Shown here: positions 28,095 to 36,356 of the stretch, piece after piece
How the letters are laid out: every line of letters begins with the position of its first letter
Numbering within the stretch: position 1 is the stretch's first letter
Origin: Mesorhizobium sp. B2-7-2
GTDB lineage: Bacteria > Pseudomonadota > Alphaproteobacteria > Rhizobiales > Rhizobiaceae
Direction: 5' to 3'
Assembly: GCF_006440775.1 (NCBI RefSeq)
Contig: NZ_VFTZ01000004.1
Span: 1-64,000 of the forward strand
Length of the DNA stretch: 64,000 bases
Translations under genes and position numbers: made by a program
The notes under the pieces: model-generated
The model's input: the letters and a program-made list of their open reading frames with translations, nothing else
What the model was told of the DNA's origin: nothing
The model's database searches: none

Positions 28095-28185
28095 GATGCC
28101 TCTCTTCCGATCTGGTGGGCGCCAGCGGGGTGCCGCAGGGCGCAAAAAACAAACGGGCAGCCACAGGCCGCCTCGGTTGGTGCGG

Positions 28186-28214
28186 CTTATAGTTCAGCTT
28201 TTCCGGCGCGTCAA
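28186..28214 (-). promoter_or_regulatory. Promoter of rpsT
   Basis: On the minus strand TTGACG (28214-28209) is followed by a 17-base spacer and TATAAG (28191-28186). This is the best sigma-70-type promoter in the window. It starts transcription about 85 bases before rpsT. Confidence 0.65.
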
Positions 28215-28288
28215 CGCCACTTGGCGGTCTTTTTGGAGCTGAAAACGCATCACGTCATGGCCCGCCTTCAGTCATTCGGCATCATGCC

Positions 28289-29062
28289 CTAGCGGTTGGT
28301 GAAATTCGGCTTCCGCTTCTCCACGAACGCGGCCATGCCTTCCTTCTGGTCGTCGAGCGCGAACAGCGAATGGAACAGGCGGCGCTCGAAGCGCAGCCCT
28401 TCAGCGAGCGTCGTCTCGTAGGCGCGGTTGACGGCCTCCTTGGTCATCATGACCGACGGCAGCGAGAACTCGGCGATCTTGGCCGCCGCCTTCAGCGCCT
28501 CCTCGGCGAGCTCGGCGACCGGCACCACCCGCGAGACAAGTCCGCTGCGCTCGGCTTCGGCAGCGTCCATCATCCGCCCGGTCAGGCACATGTCCATCGC
28601 CTTCGACTTGCCGACGAAACGGGTCAGCCGCTGCGAGCCGCCCATGCCCGGCATGACGCCGAGCGTGATTTCGGGCTGGCCGAACTTGGCGTTGTCGCCG
28701 GCGATGATGAAATCGCACATCATGGCCAATTCGCAGCCGCCGCCGAGCGCATAGCCCGCGACCGCCGCGATGATGGGCTTGCGCGTGCGCGTGAATTCCT
28801 CCCAGCCGACGAAGAAGTCCTGCGTGTAGGCGTCGGCGAAGGACATCGCCTGCATTTCCTTGATGTCGGCGCCGGCGGCAAACGCCTTCTCCGAGCCTGT
28901 AAGCACCATCGCGCCGATCTCGGGATCGGCATTGAACGCACGCGCCGCCGCCACGACCTCCACAAGGACCTGCGAATTCAGCGCATTGAGCGCCTTAGGC
29001 CGGTTCAGCGTGATCAGCCCGACCTTGCCGCGTGTTTCCACGATAATGGTTTCATAGGCCAT
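28289..29062 (-). CDS. Enoyl-CoA hydratase (crotonase family)
   Basis: The 257-residue enzyme hydrates 2-trans-enoyl-CoA in fatty acid beta-oxidation. It has both catalytic glutamates, E111 in GGGCELAMM and E131 in [16 protein letters not shown], exactly 20 residues apart as in rat crotonase, and the oxyanion-hole segment AAGADIKEM. The ATG at 29062 was chosen for family length (the frame is open further upstream). It lies 46 bases after mutM on the same strand. Confidence 0.92.
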   Translation of the reverse strand: MAYETIIVETRGKVGLITLNRPKALNALNSQVLVEVVAAARAFNADPEIGAMVLTGSEKAFAAGADIKEMQAMSFADAYTQDFFVGWEEFTRTRKPIIAAVAGYALGGGCELAMMCDFIIAGDNAKFGQPEITLGVMPGMGGSQRLTRFVGKSKAMDMCLTGRMMDAAEAERSGLVSRVVPVAELAEEALKAAAKIAEFSLPSVMMTKEAVNRAYETTLAEGLRFERRLFHSLFALDDQKEGMAAFVEKRKPNFTNR

Positions 29063-29108
29063 GGTTCGCTTCCTTCCGCGGCAGTGGGACGATCGATACG
29101 TTCCTAGC

Positions 29109-29999
29109 TTACCGCTGACAGGTCCGGCAATAGAAGGTCGAGCGGCCGCTTTGCACGATGCGTTCGACGTGGCCGCGGCAGCCCGGCTTCGGGCATGGCT
29201 CCCCCTCGCGATCGTAGACCGCGAAGGAATGCTGGAAATAGCCGAGCGATCCGTCGGCCTGGACATAGTCGCGCAGCGAGGAGCCGCCGGCGGCGATCGC
29301 ATCGGCGATGACCGAGCGGATCGCTTCGGCAAGGCGCGCGCTTTGCTCTTTCGCCTTCTTGGCCGACCCGGCGATGGTGCCGGCTTCGCGCAGCGGCGAG
29401 AGGCCGGCGCGCCACAAGGCCTCAGCCACGTATATGTTGCCGAGTCCGGCGATCAGCCGCTGGTCGAGCAGCGCTGCCTTGAGCGGCGATCTGCGACCCT
29501 TCAACAGCGAGGCGAGCAGGGGACCGTCGAGCGCGTTGCCAGTTGGCTCGATGCCGAGCCCCGCCAGCATCGGATGCGTGTCCGGCGCTCCTTCGGCAAA
29601 CAGCATGAAGCCGAAGCGGCGCGGGTCGTTGAAGATGACGCGGGAGCGCTCGTCCCTCGGAGAGACGACGTCGAACACGACATGGTCGTGCGCCGCGCTT
29701 TTCGGGCGCTCGTGGTGGAAGGCGCCGGGGACGTCGCTGCTATCCGCGGCTTCGATCCGGAACGACCCCGACATGCCGAGATGGCAGATGAGAACCGGCC
29801 CGTTTTCGATATGCATCGTCAGGTATTTGGCGCGCCGACCAAGCGCCGTCACGGTCTTGCCGGCAAGCCGTTCCGAAAAGCGTTCGGGGAAAGGAAAGCG
29901 AAGGTCGGGCCTGCGCGCCTTGACCTTGACGAGCCGCGCCCCTTCCAGGACCGGCTGCAGACCGCGCCGGACGGTCTCGACTTCGGGCAGCTCAGGCAT
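29109..29999 (-). CDS. mutM: Formamidopyrimidine-DNA glycosylase (Fpg/MutM)
   Basis: MutM excises 8-oxoguanine and formamidopyrimidines and cuts the abasic site. The 296-residue protein has the catalytic N terminus [13 protein letters not shown] (P2, E3), K58 in RRAKYLTM, the H2TH segment ending [18 protein letters not shown] and the C-terminal zinc finger with cysteines in CPKPGC and CRTC. Its first bases overlap the deoB stop by 8 bases. Confidence 0.97.
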   Translation of the reverse strand: MPELPEVETVRRGLQPVLEGARLVKVKARRPDLRFPFPERFSERLAGKTVTALGRRAKYLTMHIENGPVLICHLGMSGSFRIEAADSSDVPGAFHHERPKSAAHDHVVFDVVSPRDERSRVIFNDPRRFGFMLFAEGAPDTHPMLAGLGIEPTGNALDGPLLASLLKGRRSPLKAALLDQRLIAGLGNIYVAEALWRAGLSPLREAGTIAGSAKKAKEQSARLAEAIRSVIADAIAAGGSSLRDYVQADGSLGYFQHSFAVYDREGEPCPKPGCRGHVERIVQSGRSTFYCRTCQR

Positions 30000-31230
30000 C
30001 GCCGCCTATCGTCGCAAGGAACGATGTTCCGTGGCGACCGGCAGCCAGGCCGAGGTGGTCCGCGACGGTCTCGCCGATATCGGCGAAGGTCGGCCTGAGC
30101 CCGATGTCGCCGCCCGTCAGTCCCGGCCCGATACCGATCACCGGAATGCGTTCGCGCGTATGGTCGGTGCCGCGCCAGGTCGGATCGTTGCCATGATCGG
30201 CTGTGAGGATGAGCAGGTCGCCAGGCCTTATCCGCGACAGCGCCTCCGGCAGCCGGCGGTCGAACGCTTCAAGCGCTCCGGCATAGCCGGCGACGTCGCG
30301 CCGGTGACCGAACTCGGTATCGAAATCGACAAAATTGGCAAAAACCAGGTCGCCGTCGCCGGCATCGTCCATCGCGCCGAGCGCTTTGTCGAACATTGCC
30401 ATGTTGCCGCCGGCCTTGCGCACTTCCGAAATGCCGCAATGAGCGAAGATGTCGCCGATCTTGCCGACGGCGATGACCTTGCTGCCGCGCCCGGTCAGCC
30501 GGTCGAGCAGGGTCGGCTCCGGCGGCGGCACCGCATAGTCGCGGCGATTGTGGGTGCGCTGAAATGTGGCCGGCGTCTCGCCCACGAATGGCCGAGCGAT
30601 CACCCGCCCGATCTTGAGCGGCTCAACCAGCCGACGCACCGTGAGGCAAAGCTCATAAAGCCGCTCCAGGCCGAAATGCGTCTCATGCGCGGCGATCTGC
30701 AGCACGGAATCGATCGACGTGTAGCAGATCGGCTTGCCGGTGCGGATATGCTCCTCGCCGAGCCGCTCGATGATCTGGGTTCCGGGTGCATGGCAGTTGC
30801 CGAGGATCCCCGGCAGCTTGCCCTCGCGGATGATGGCGTCGGTCAGGTCGGCCGGAAAGGCGGGCACCGTATCGGGGAAATAGCCCCAATTGAAACGCAC
30901 CGGCAGGCCGGCGATCTCCCAGTGGCCGGAGGGCGTGTCCTTGCCGCTCGACACTTCCTGGGCGGCTCCATGAAAGGCCGAGGCGACCGGGGGCGCGTCG
31001 ATACCGGTTTTCAGTCCCGTCGCGGTTTGCGCCGCCCGGCCAAGGCCGAGCGACATCATGTTGGGCACCGCGAGCGGCCCTTTGCGCAAACCTTGCCGAT
31101 CGGCACGACCATCGGCGCAGGCCTGAAAAATATGTCCGAACGTGTCGGCGCCCGCATCGCCATAGCGTTCGGCGTCGGCCGCGCCGCCGATGCCGAAAGA
31201 ATCGAGAACGAACAGGAACGCGCGCGCCAT
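29992..31230 (-). CDS. deoB: Phosphopentomutase DeoB
   Basis: DeoB interconverts ribose (or deoxyribose) 1-phosphate and 5-phosphate in nucleoside salvage. The 412-residue metalloenzyme of the alkaline phosphatase superfamily has the N-terminal metal site around D10 ([14 protein letters not shown]), the phosphorylated-residue region [15 protein letters not shown] and the second metal site [18 protein letters not shown]. The ATG at 31230 was chosen for family fit. The stop overlaps mutM by 8 bases. Usual deo partners (deoA, deoC, deoD) are not adjacent. Confidence 0.96.
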   Translation of the reverse strand: MARAFLFVLDSFGIGGAADAERYGDAGADTFGHIFQACADGRADRQGLRKGPLAVPNMMSLGLGRAAQTATGLKTGIDAPPVASAFHGAAQEVSSGKDTPSGHWEIAGLPVRFNWGYFPDTVPAFPADLTDAIIREGKLPGILGNCHAPGTQIIERLGEEHIRTGKPICYTSIDSVLQIAAHETHFGLERLYELCLTVRRLVEPLKIGRVIARPFVGETPATFQRTHNRRDYAVPPPEPTLLDRLTGRGSKVIAVGKIGDIFAHCGISEVRKAGGNMAMFDKALGAMDDAGDGDLVFANFVDFDTEFGHRRDVAGYAGALEAFDRRLPEALSRIRPGDLLILTADHGNDPTWRGTDHTRERIPVIGIGPGLTGGDIGLRPTFADIGETVADHLGLAAGRHGTSFLATIGGDA

Positions 31231-31364
31231 GGGTATCTTTGTTGTCAGCCTTGATCGCCAGACATAAGGTTCCCCGGCGGCGTTGGCAAATCGGAAACCA
31301 AACCGCAACGGCTTGGCGCCATAGTTGCGGCGAGGCGCGGATGCGGGGCGGGAGCGTGGCAGGT

Positions 31365-32303
31365 ATGGCAAGGCGCGGCAAAACCGCGGCAAAGCAGGCC
31401 GTGAAGATGTGCGCGGCCGCTCTCGCGGCCTTAGGCGCCGCCTCCTCGCCGGCACGCGCCGACTGGCGTGACGACATCGGCACGTTCCGCATCGGCATCG
31501 TCGCCGAACCGGGCGGGGGCAACACCGTCCCGGGCCTCGCGCGCCTGACCGACGCCTATGCCAATGCGCTCGGCATGAAGGTCGAGTTCGTCGTTGCGCG
31601 CGACTACGCGGCGCTGATCGAGGCGCAGGCGAGCGGGCGCGTGCAATATGCGATCTATTCCGCTCTCGCCTATGCCACGGCCTCGGAACGCTGCGGCTGT
31701 GTCGAGGCTCTGGTGGCGCCGGTCGATGCGGACGGCGCCGTCGGCATCCGTTCCGTCCTTGTGACGCGCGACGGCCGGCTTCCGGACCTTGCCGCCATGG
31801 CTTCGCACCGGATCGCGATAGCGCCGGCCGAAAATGTCGGCGGCGCGCTGCTGCCGCTGGCGGCGCTGCCGGCCGAAGGCGTCAACATCACGCGGGATTC
31901 GCCCTTTCTGGCGCGCGCCGCTTCAGCCGCCGCGGCCGAGACGATGCTGAGCGGCGGCGAAGCGGACGCCATGTTCGGCTGGGAACCGGCCGATACCGGC
32001 GGCCGGTCCAGCCGTTCCGAGGGCACCGTCGCGCGGCTGGAGGCTGCCGGCGTCCCCGAGGCGTCGCTTCGGGTGTTGTGGACCTCGGGCCTCTTGCGCT
32101 TCGGCCCGCACGCCGTCCGCAATGATCTCGATCCCGAGGCAAAGCGCCGGCTGACGGTCTTCCTGACCAATCTCAGGTCCCAGACGCCCGACATATACGA
32201 CCTGCTGGAGGCGGCGCATTCCGGTGGCTTTGTGCCGGCGGCGTCCAAGGATTACGCTATGGCCACGGCCATTGTGCGGCACGCATCCGACGGCCGGGAC
32301 TGA
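31365..32303 (+). CDS. Orphan PhnD-like periplasmic substrate-binding protein
   Basis: The 312-residue product looks like the phosphate/phosphite/phosphonate-binding PhnD family: [12 protein letters not shown] at the mature N terminus, [19 protein letters not shown], the [14 protein letters not shown] strand and the [20 protein letters not shown] segment. A signal peptide (about 1-33: basic start, [18 protein letters not shown]) precedes it. Start choice: ATG 31365 puts the signal peptide first; an ATG at 31341 is possible. No ABC permease or ATPase is adjacent, so it may serve a distant transporter or a sensor. Ligand unknown. Confidence 0.7.
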   Translation: MARRGKTAAKQAVKMCAAALAALGAASSPARADWRDDIGTFRIGIVAEPGGGNTVPGLARLTDAYANALGMKVEFVVARDYAALIEAQASGRVQYAIYSALAYATASERCGCVEALVAPVDADGAVGIRSVLVTRDGRLPDLAAMASHRIAIAPAENVGGALLPLAALPAEGVNITRDSPFLARAASAAAAETMLSGGEADAMFGWEPADTGGRSSRSEGTVARLEAAGVPEASLRVLWTSGLLRFGPHAVRNDLDPEAKRRLTVFLTNLRSQTPDIYDLLEAAHSGGFVPAASKDYAMATAIVRHASDGRD

Positions 32304-32306
32304 CCG

Positions 32307-32924
32307 TCAGCAATCGCTGCAGGGGATCTTTGGGCTCCGGCGAGGCCGGAGATAATAGGTCTCGCTCATCTTTATGTGGCTAAAGGTCGACAACAATCCA
32401 AGCGCCTTCTGCTGGTTGTTGTTCTCGCTCCAGGCGATGACGGGCACATAGCCGAGGTCGCTTTCCACGCGGACCAGGAAAGTGTTGCGGATTATCAGCG
32501 TCGAGGGGACGGTCGTGGTGTCGCCGGGATTGGCATCGACGCTGTAGGTGTTGCCCACCAGCTTGCGCGACCACGCCACCCTCACTGTCGGCGACGCCTC
32601 GTCGGATATCTGTATGCCGGTGATGATGATCGTCGGATCCGAGCGATTGTAGGGCCGAAGCGTCGATATGCCGATCTTCATCATTGCATCGAGGTTAGCC
32701 TTCACGACGGCCTGCTGCTGCGTGACGAGGTCCGCGACCATGCTGCCGATGCGGCTGACCTTCTTGCCGGTCTCGATGGCCTGCGAGGCCTCCATCGTTA
32801 TGAAGTACATGATCAGGAGCACCGGCACGATGAACGCGAACTCGATCGCCGCGACGCCGCGGCGATCGCGGCAACACCGCGCCACCTTCGCCGAAATCCC
32901 CCGGAGTGCCCCCGCACTATGCAT
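32307..32924 (-). CDS. TadE/TadG-like pilus assembly protein
   Basis: The 205-residue product has the TadE-type N terminus: a basic stretch, then RRGVAAIEFAFIVPVLLIMY (a pseudopilin-like cleavage region with the conserved E), one membrane helix, and a periplasmic domain. GGAGG sits 5 bases before the ATG at 32924. It is downstream of the other TadE-like gene (37-base gap). It may be TadE or a short TadG; these pseudopilins are processed by the prepilin peptidase. It converges with the PhnD-like gene, three bases apart. Confidence 0.8.
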   Translation of the reverse strand: MHSAGALRGISAKVARCCRDRRGVAAIEFAFIVPVLLIMYFITMEASQAIETGKKVSRIGSMVADLVTQQQAVVKANLDAMMKIGISTLRPYNRSDPTIIITGIQISDEASPTVRVAWSRKLVGNTYSVDANPGDTTTVPSTLIIRNTFLVRVESDLGYVPVIAWSENNNQQKALGLLSTFSHIKMSETYYLRPRRSPKIPCSDC

Positions 32925-32961
32925 ATCGTCCTCCACGCCGCGGCTTAGCCGTCGAGCAGTC

Positions 32962-33555
32962 TCAATTGTCGTCGAACGGTTCGTTCTGCCAGGTCACCGA
33001 TGCGAAATGCAGCGTTTTCTTGTCCTTCAGATTTGCCATCGACTGGGCCAGGAAATCGGTCATCACCGGCCATTTGTAGAACACGCGCAGCATGTTGATG
33101 GTCTCTGCCAATCCGGGCGAGACGGTTGGGGTCGTCGAGTTCGTCCCCTGTGTAAGCACGATATCTCCATCCACGATCTTGAAGCCCGCCGTGGCGGCGT
33201 CGGCGAAACTCGGATATTCGCGCAAATCGACCAGCAATCCCGGGCAGTCCTTGGCCACCATGATCTCAAGTCTGCTGCAGATCAGCTGCTTGATCGAGGC
33301 TTCTGTGACGTTCGACTGCTGCAACTGCCCGGTCCGCAGCTGGCGGGCGACATCGTCGGTGACGTTGGCCATCACCTCCTGGCCTGCGAACGAAATGCAG
33401 CTCTCGAGGATGGCGAAGACGAGAAGCGCGAACGGGATGGCCAGCATCGCGAATTCCATCGCCGTGCTGCCGCGCCTGTCGCTGAAGAAGCCGGGGCGGA
33501 CTCTGACCCGCGCCCTGTTGTCCATGCCGTTGCCGGATGTGGCATCCTTGCTCAT
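32962..33555 (-). CDS. tadE: TadE-like pseudopilin
   Basis: The 197-residue protein begins with a hydrophilic leader, then RRGSTAMEFAMLAIPFALLV, the TadE pattern with the conserved E in the pre-helix segment, a single membrane helix and a periplasmic C-terminal part with cysteines in LICSRLEI and AKDCPGLL. It is first of two TadE-like genes on the minus strand, upstream of the gene at 32307-32924. TadE and TadF in Aggregatibacter are cleaved by TadV. Confidence 0.83.
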   Translation of the reverse strand: MSKDATSGNGMDNRARVRVRPGFFSDRRGSTAMEFAMLAIPFALLVFAILESCISFAGQEVMANVTDDVARQLRTGQLQQSNVTEASIKQLICSRLEIMVAKDCPGLLVDLREYPSFADAATAGFKIVDGDIVLTQGTNSTTPTVSPGLAETINMLRVFYKWPVMTDFLAQSMANLKDKKTLHFASVTWQNEPFDDN

Positions 33556-33695
33556 ATTGCGTTCCTGCCGATCCCCTTTGCGGTACCGGCGGCAAGGTTA
33601 GCGATAACCCATTGAGTTCCGGTTTTGATGATCGTTAAATTCGTCGGGCACGCTTTAAGCTGTCTTTAATGCCCATAGGTTCGCCCTCGCAGGGC

Positions 33696-34118
33696 TCAGT
33701 GCCCGGCGCTCATTTCGGCTTCGGAAGTTTTCTCGGCCTCGCTCTTGAAGGCGCTCTCGCAATAGGGCGTGCAGGACATGGTCTGGACGTCGGCGCGTCG
33801 GTAGATGCGCACCGAGGAGGCGGCTTGTCGCACGACGGTCACCTGTTCGTCGATGATCGGGCTGCCTTCCGAATCGAGCACGACCAGATTGGTGACGCCG
33901 AAGCCCTTACCGGTGAGAACGATGGTCGAGGCGTCCTGCACGGAGGCGTCGGCGATTGCCGGATTGCCGATGACGACCGTATCGGCCCCGCGTGACAATT
34001 TGACGATCTTGGCCTGGTTCATGGTGACTTCTATGCCGGCGCCGGCCCTGGCCGGCATGACCAAGGCAGCAGTTGCCAGCAGCGCGGCGACTGGAAACAG
34101 CGATCTCGACAAGGTCAT
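33696..34118 (-). CDS. Free secretin N-domain protein (CpaC-like N-terminal domain only)
   Basis: The 140-residue product has a signal peptide (LFPVAALLATAALVMPARA, about 6-25), then the BON/N0-like domain of pilus secretins: MNQAKIVKLSRGADTVVIGN, IADASVQDASTIVLTGKGFG, TNLVVLDSEG. CpaC in this locus shows the same pattern. There is no secretin channel domain. Two cysteines lie in the tail (SCTPYCES). It is divergent from flp. Likely periplasmic and part of the pilus system by location; a TTG start at 34148 is an alternative. Confidence 0.75.
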   Translation of the reverse strand: MTLSRSLFPVAALLATAALVMPARAGAGIEVTMNQAKIVKLSRGADTVVIGNPAIADASVQDASTIVLTGKGFGVTNLVVLDSEGSPIIDEQVTVVRQAASSVRIYRRADVQTMSCTPYCESAFKSEAEKTSEAEMSAGH

Positions 34119-34462
34119 TGAAGCGCTCCCGGCAGGCAGATTCTTCAACGGAACATGAACGAGATTGGTGAAGTAACGGTTAAACCCGGCCCGGCATGAT
34201 TAAGGATCGCCTGCATGGTGCGCCATGCGTCGATGGCCTTACTGTTTTAGGAATATTGCACAAGCGCCGGTTTCTCGGAAACCCGGACCTCTGGCGATGT
34301 TTAGGCCACGGTTAACCACACAGGGCATTCGCCACCGGAAAGGAATCGGTAAGGCTGTTTATTAAGCCGATCGAAACGGCTTCTCCCTAGATTTGCAGCA
34401 TCCGATCAACCCGGAAGAGAAGTTGACGGAAGTGCTGTAACACGTGGAGTAGGAGCTCTCGA
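34119..34462. other. flp upstream control region (344 bases, no gene)
   Basis: The divergent region between the secretin N-domain gene and flp holds no convincing frame. It is rich in TTAA-containing sites: GGTTAAAC near 34180, TTAAGG near 34201, GGTTAACC near 34313 and TTAAGCC near 34363, which resemble half-sites of the cell-cycle regulator CtrA. A TAGGAG ribosome binding site precedes flp. Confidence 0.45.
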
Positions 34463-34642
34463 ATGTCTAATCTTATCGCACGTTTCGTGAAGGACGAATC
34501 CGGCGCGACCGCCATCGAATACGGTCTGATCGCCGCTCTCATCGCGCTTGCCATCATGGTTGGCGCTACCCAGCTCGGCGGCGCGCTGAACGCCAAGTTC
34601 GCCAACATCGCTGCTACCCTGAACGGCGCCACGGCTCCGTAA
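34463..34642 (+). CDS. flp: Flp/Fap pilin component (major Tad pilin)
   Basis: The 59-residue prepilin has a 14-residue basic leader ending ...DESG, then the Flp cleavage motif G|ATAIEYGLIAALIALAI with the conserved Glu at mature position 5 and Tyr at 6. The mature 45-residue pilin is a hydrophobic helix plus a short tail ending NGATAP. TAGGAG lies upstream, and a strong terminator follows 35 bases after the stop, so flp can be made in excess of the assembly genes. The Tad pilus mediates surface attachment. Confidence 0.93.
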   Translation: MSNLIARFVKDESGATAIEYGLIAALIALAIMVGATQLGGALNAKFANIAATLNGATAP

Positions 34643-34676
34643 TAAGGCTGCGTATCGCGCTTTTTCGGCAGAAAGG

Positions 34677-34705
34677 AAAAGGGCCGCCAGCTGGTGGCCC
34701 TTTTT
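34677..34705 (+). terminator. Rho-independent terminator of flp
   Basis: AAAAGGGCCGCCAG and CTGGTGGCCCTTTTT form a tight hairpin with a G-T wobble, followed by T5, between flp and cpaA. Confidence 0.85.
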
Positions 34706-34801
34706 CATGCAGTCGGCCGATTTTGATCGTCCGGCCTCATCGATCGTTAATCCAGCGCGCCTAGGATGCCGCTGAAAACATGCCACAGGCACGCCGCATC
34801 C

Positions 34802-35320
34802 ATGCTTGAAGCCGTGATCTTCGTCGTCTTTCCTTTCTGCATGCTGTTCGCTGCGATCTCGGACACCCTGTCGATGACGATCGCCAACCGCGTTCCTGTG
34901 CTGTTGGTGGCGACATTCGCGCTTGTTGCGCCGCTCGCCGGCATGGACTGGGCAACCTATGGCTGGCACTTCGCCGCCGGCGCCCTTGTGCTTGCCACGA
35001 CCTTCGGCCTTTTTGCGCTCGGCGGCATGGGCGGCGGCGACGCCAAGCTTCTGGCCGCGACCGCTCTGTGGATGGGCCTCAACATCAACCTGATCGGCTA
35101 TCTGGTGACGTCGGCTTTCATCGGCGGCCTGCTTACCCTCGCAATCCTTGCCTACCGGAAATCGCCGCTCGCCACGTACACCGGCCACAGCCGATTTCTG
35201 CGCCATTTCGCGGATGAGAGCGTTGGCATCCCATATGGCATCGCGCTTGGCGCGGGTGGACTGATCACTTTCCCGGATTCGCCGCTGATGGTCTGGGCGC
35301 TGGAGAGGCTCACGACATAG
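34802..35320 (+). CDS. cpaA: Prepilin peptidase CpaA/TadV
   Basis: CpaA cleaves the Flp prepilin and TadE-type pseudopilins. The 172-residue inner-membrane aspartic peptidase (A24 family) has the two catalytic aspartates D21 in AAISDTLSMTIANR and D80 in GGMGGGDAKLL, and several membrane helices. It lacks the N-methylase domain of full-length PilD. The ATG at 34802 matches the usual length; an ATG at 34766 in frame is possible. It is followed by a terminator before cpaB. Confidence 0.9.
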   Translation: MLEAVIFVVFPFCMLFAAISDTLSMTIANRVPVLLVATFALVAPLAGMDWATYGWHFAAGALVLATTFGLFALGGMGGGDAKLLAATALWMGLNINLIGYLVTSAFIGGLLTLAILAYRKSPLATYTGHSRFLRHFADESVGIPYGIALGAGGLITFPDSPLMVWALERLTT

Positions 35321-35376
35321 GCCCCGCGATCTCGATGTCGGCGATCCCAGGCGGCCGCCTTTTATCAGATCGGAAG

Positions 35377-35396
35377 GCGGCCCCGGGCCGCTTTTT
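35377..35396 (+). terminator. Terminator after cpaA
   Basis: GCGGCC (35377-35382), loop CCG, GGCCGC (35386-35391), then TTTTT. Confidence 0.65.
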
Positions 35397-35543
35397 CTGT
35401 TAACGGCGGGCCGTTCAATCCAATTTGAGTAAACCTTAAATTAATCACGATCGTAAGCATTACATTAACCTTGTTTTGACGATTGCAGCTGCAAAGTCCG
35501 GCCTGGCGAGGTGGTTTGCCATGAGGCGAAGGGTTTCGGACGA

Positions 35544-36356
35544 ATGCCAGCATCCCGATTGATTATTCTGGGCGTGGCTGCGGTCGCGGCGGGTGGCGCG
35601 GGCTACGTGGCGAAGAACATGGTCGTCGCGCCGCCGCCTCAGGTCATCGTCGATGCGCCCAAGCAGCCGGCGATCGCATTGCAGGATGTGCTGGTGCTTT
35701 CCGGTGACGTGTCGATGGGCAGCCAGCTCGGCACCAACATCAGCTGGGAAGAATGGCCGGCCGATGGCGTCAACGCCAATTTCATCACGCGCGCCGCCGA
35801 GCCTGACGCGATCGAAAAGCTCAAGGGCTCGGTCGCCCGCGTTGCCATGTATACCGGCGAGCCGTTGCGGCGCTCCAAGCTGGTCGGCGAGGGGCAGAGC
35901 TTCATGTCGTCGATCCTGCCTTCCGGCATGCGCGCCGTCGCGACCGCGATATCGGCCGATACGTCCGCGGGCGGCTTCATCCTGCCCAACGACTTCGTCG
36001 ACGTCATCATGACGCGCCGCGCCGACACCGGCAATGGCGGCAGCGGCTTCAACACGGAGACGATCCTCAAGAACATCCGCGTGCTGGCCATCGACCAGAC
36101 CATCCAGGAAGACGAGGAAGGCAAGAAGACCAGGGTCGGCCAGACCGCGACGCTGGAGCTGACGCCGCAGCAGGCGGAGATCATCACAGTGGCGCAGCAG
36201 ATGGCCGACCGCCTGACGCTGGCGCTGCGCCCGATCACCGACATCCATGAAAAGACGACGGACGAAGCCGACTATCTGGTCAACGGCAACGGCCGACGCG
36301 GAACCGTGCGGCTGATCAAGTCCGGCGAGGTTTCCGAGGTGGGAGCAAGGAAATGA
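35544..36356 (+). CDS. cpaB: Pilus assembly protein CpaB
   Basis: CpaB (RcpC) is a periplasmic, inner-membrane-anchored protein thought to organise the Tad secretin. The 270-residue product has an N-terminal anchor (IILGVAAVAAGGAGYVAKNM), two SAF/beta-clip-like domains including LLVLSGDVSMGSQL-type text (here VLVLSGDVSMGSQLG), and the conserved ILPSGMRAVATAISADTSAGGFILPND-like block (AVATAISADTSAGGFILPND). The ATG at 35544 was preferred to 35511. Its stop overlaps the cpaC start by 4 bases. Confidence 0.92.
   Translation: MPASRLIILGVAAVAAGGAGYVAKNMVVAPPPQVIVDAPKQPAIALQDVLVLSGDVSMGSQLGTNISWEEWPADGVNANFITRAAEPDAIEKLKGSVARVAMYTGEPLRRSKLVGEGQSFMSSILPSGMRAVATAISADTSAGGFILPNDFVDVIMTRRADTGNGGSGFNTETILKNIRVLAIDQTIQEDEEGKKTRVGQTATLELTPQQAEIITVAQQMADRLTLALRPITDIHEKTTDEADYLVNGNGRRGTVRLIKSGEVSEVGARK

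Noticed and set aside
29308..31254. Plus-strand open frame of about 650 codons opposite mutM and deoB
   Set aside because: No recognisable domain; both minus-strand genes are clear.
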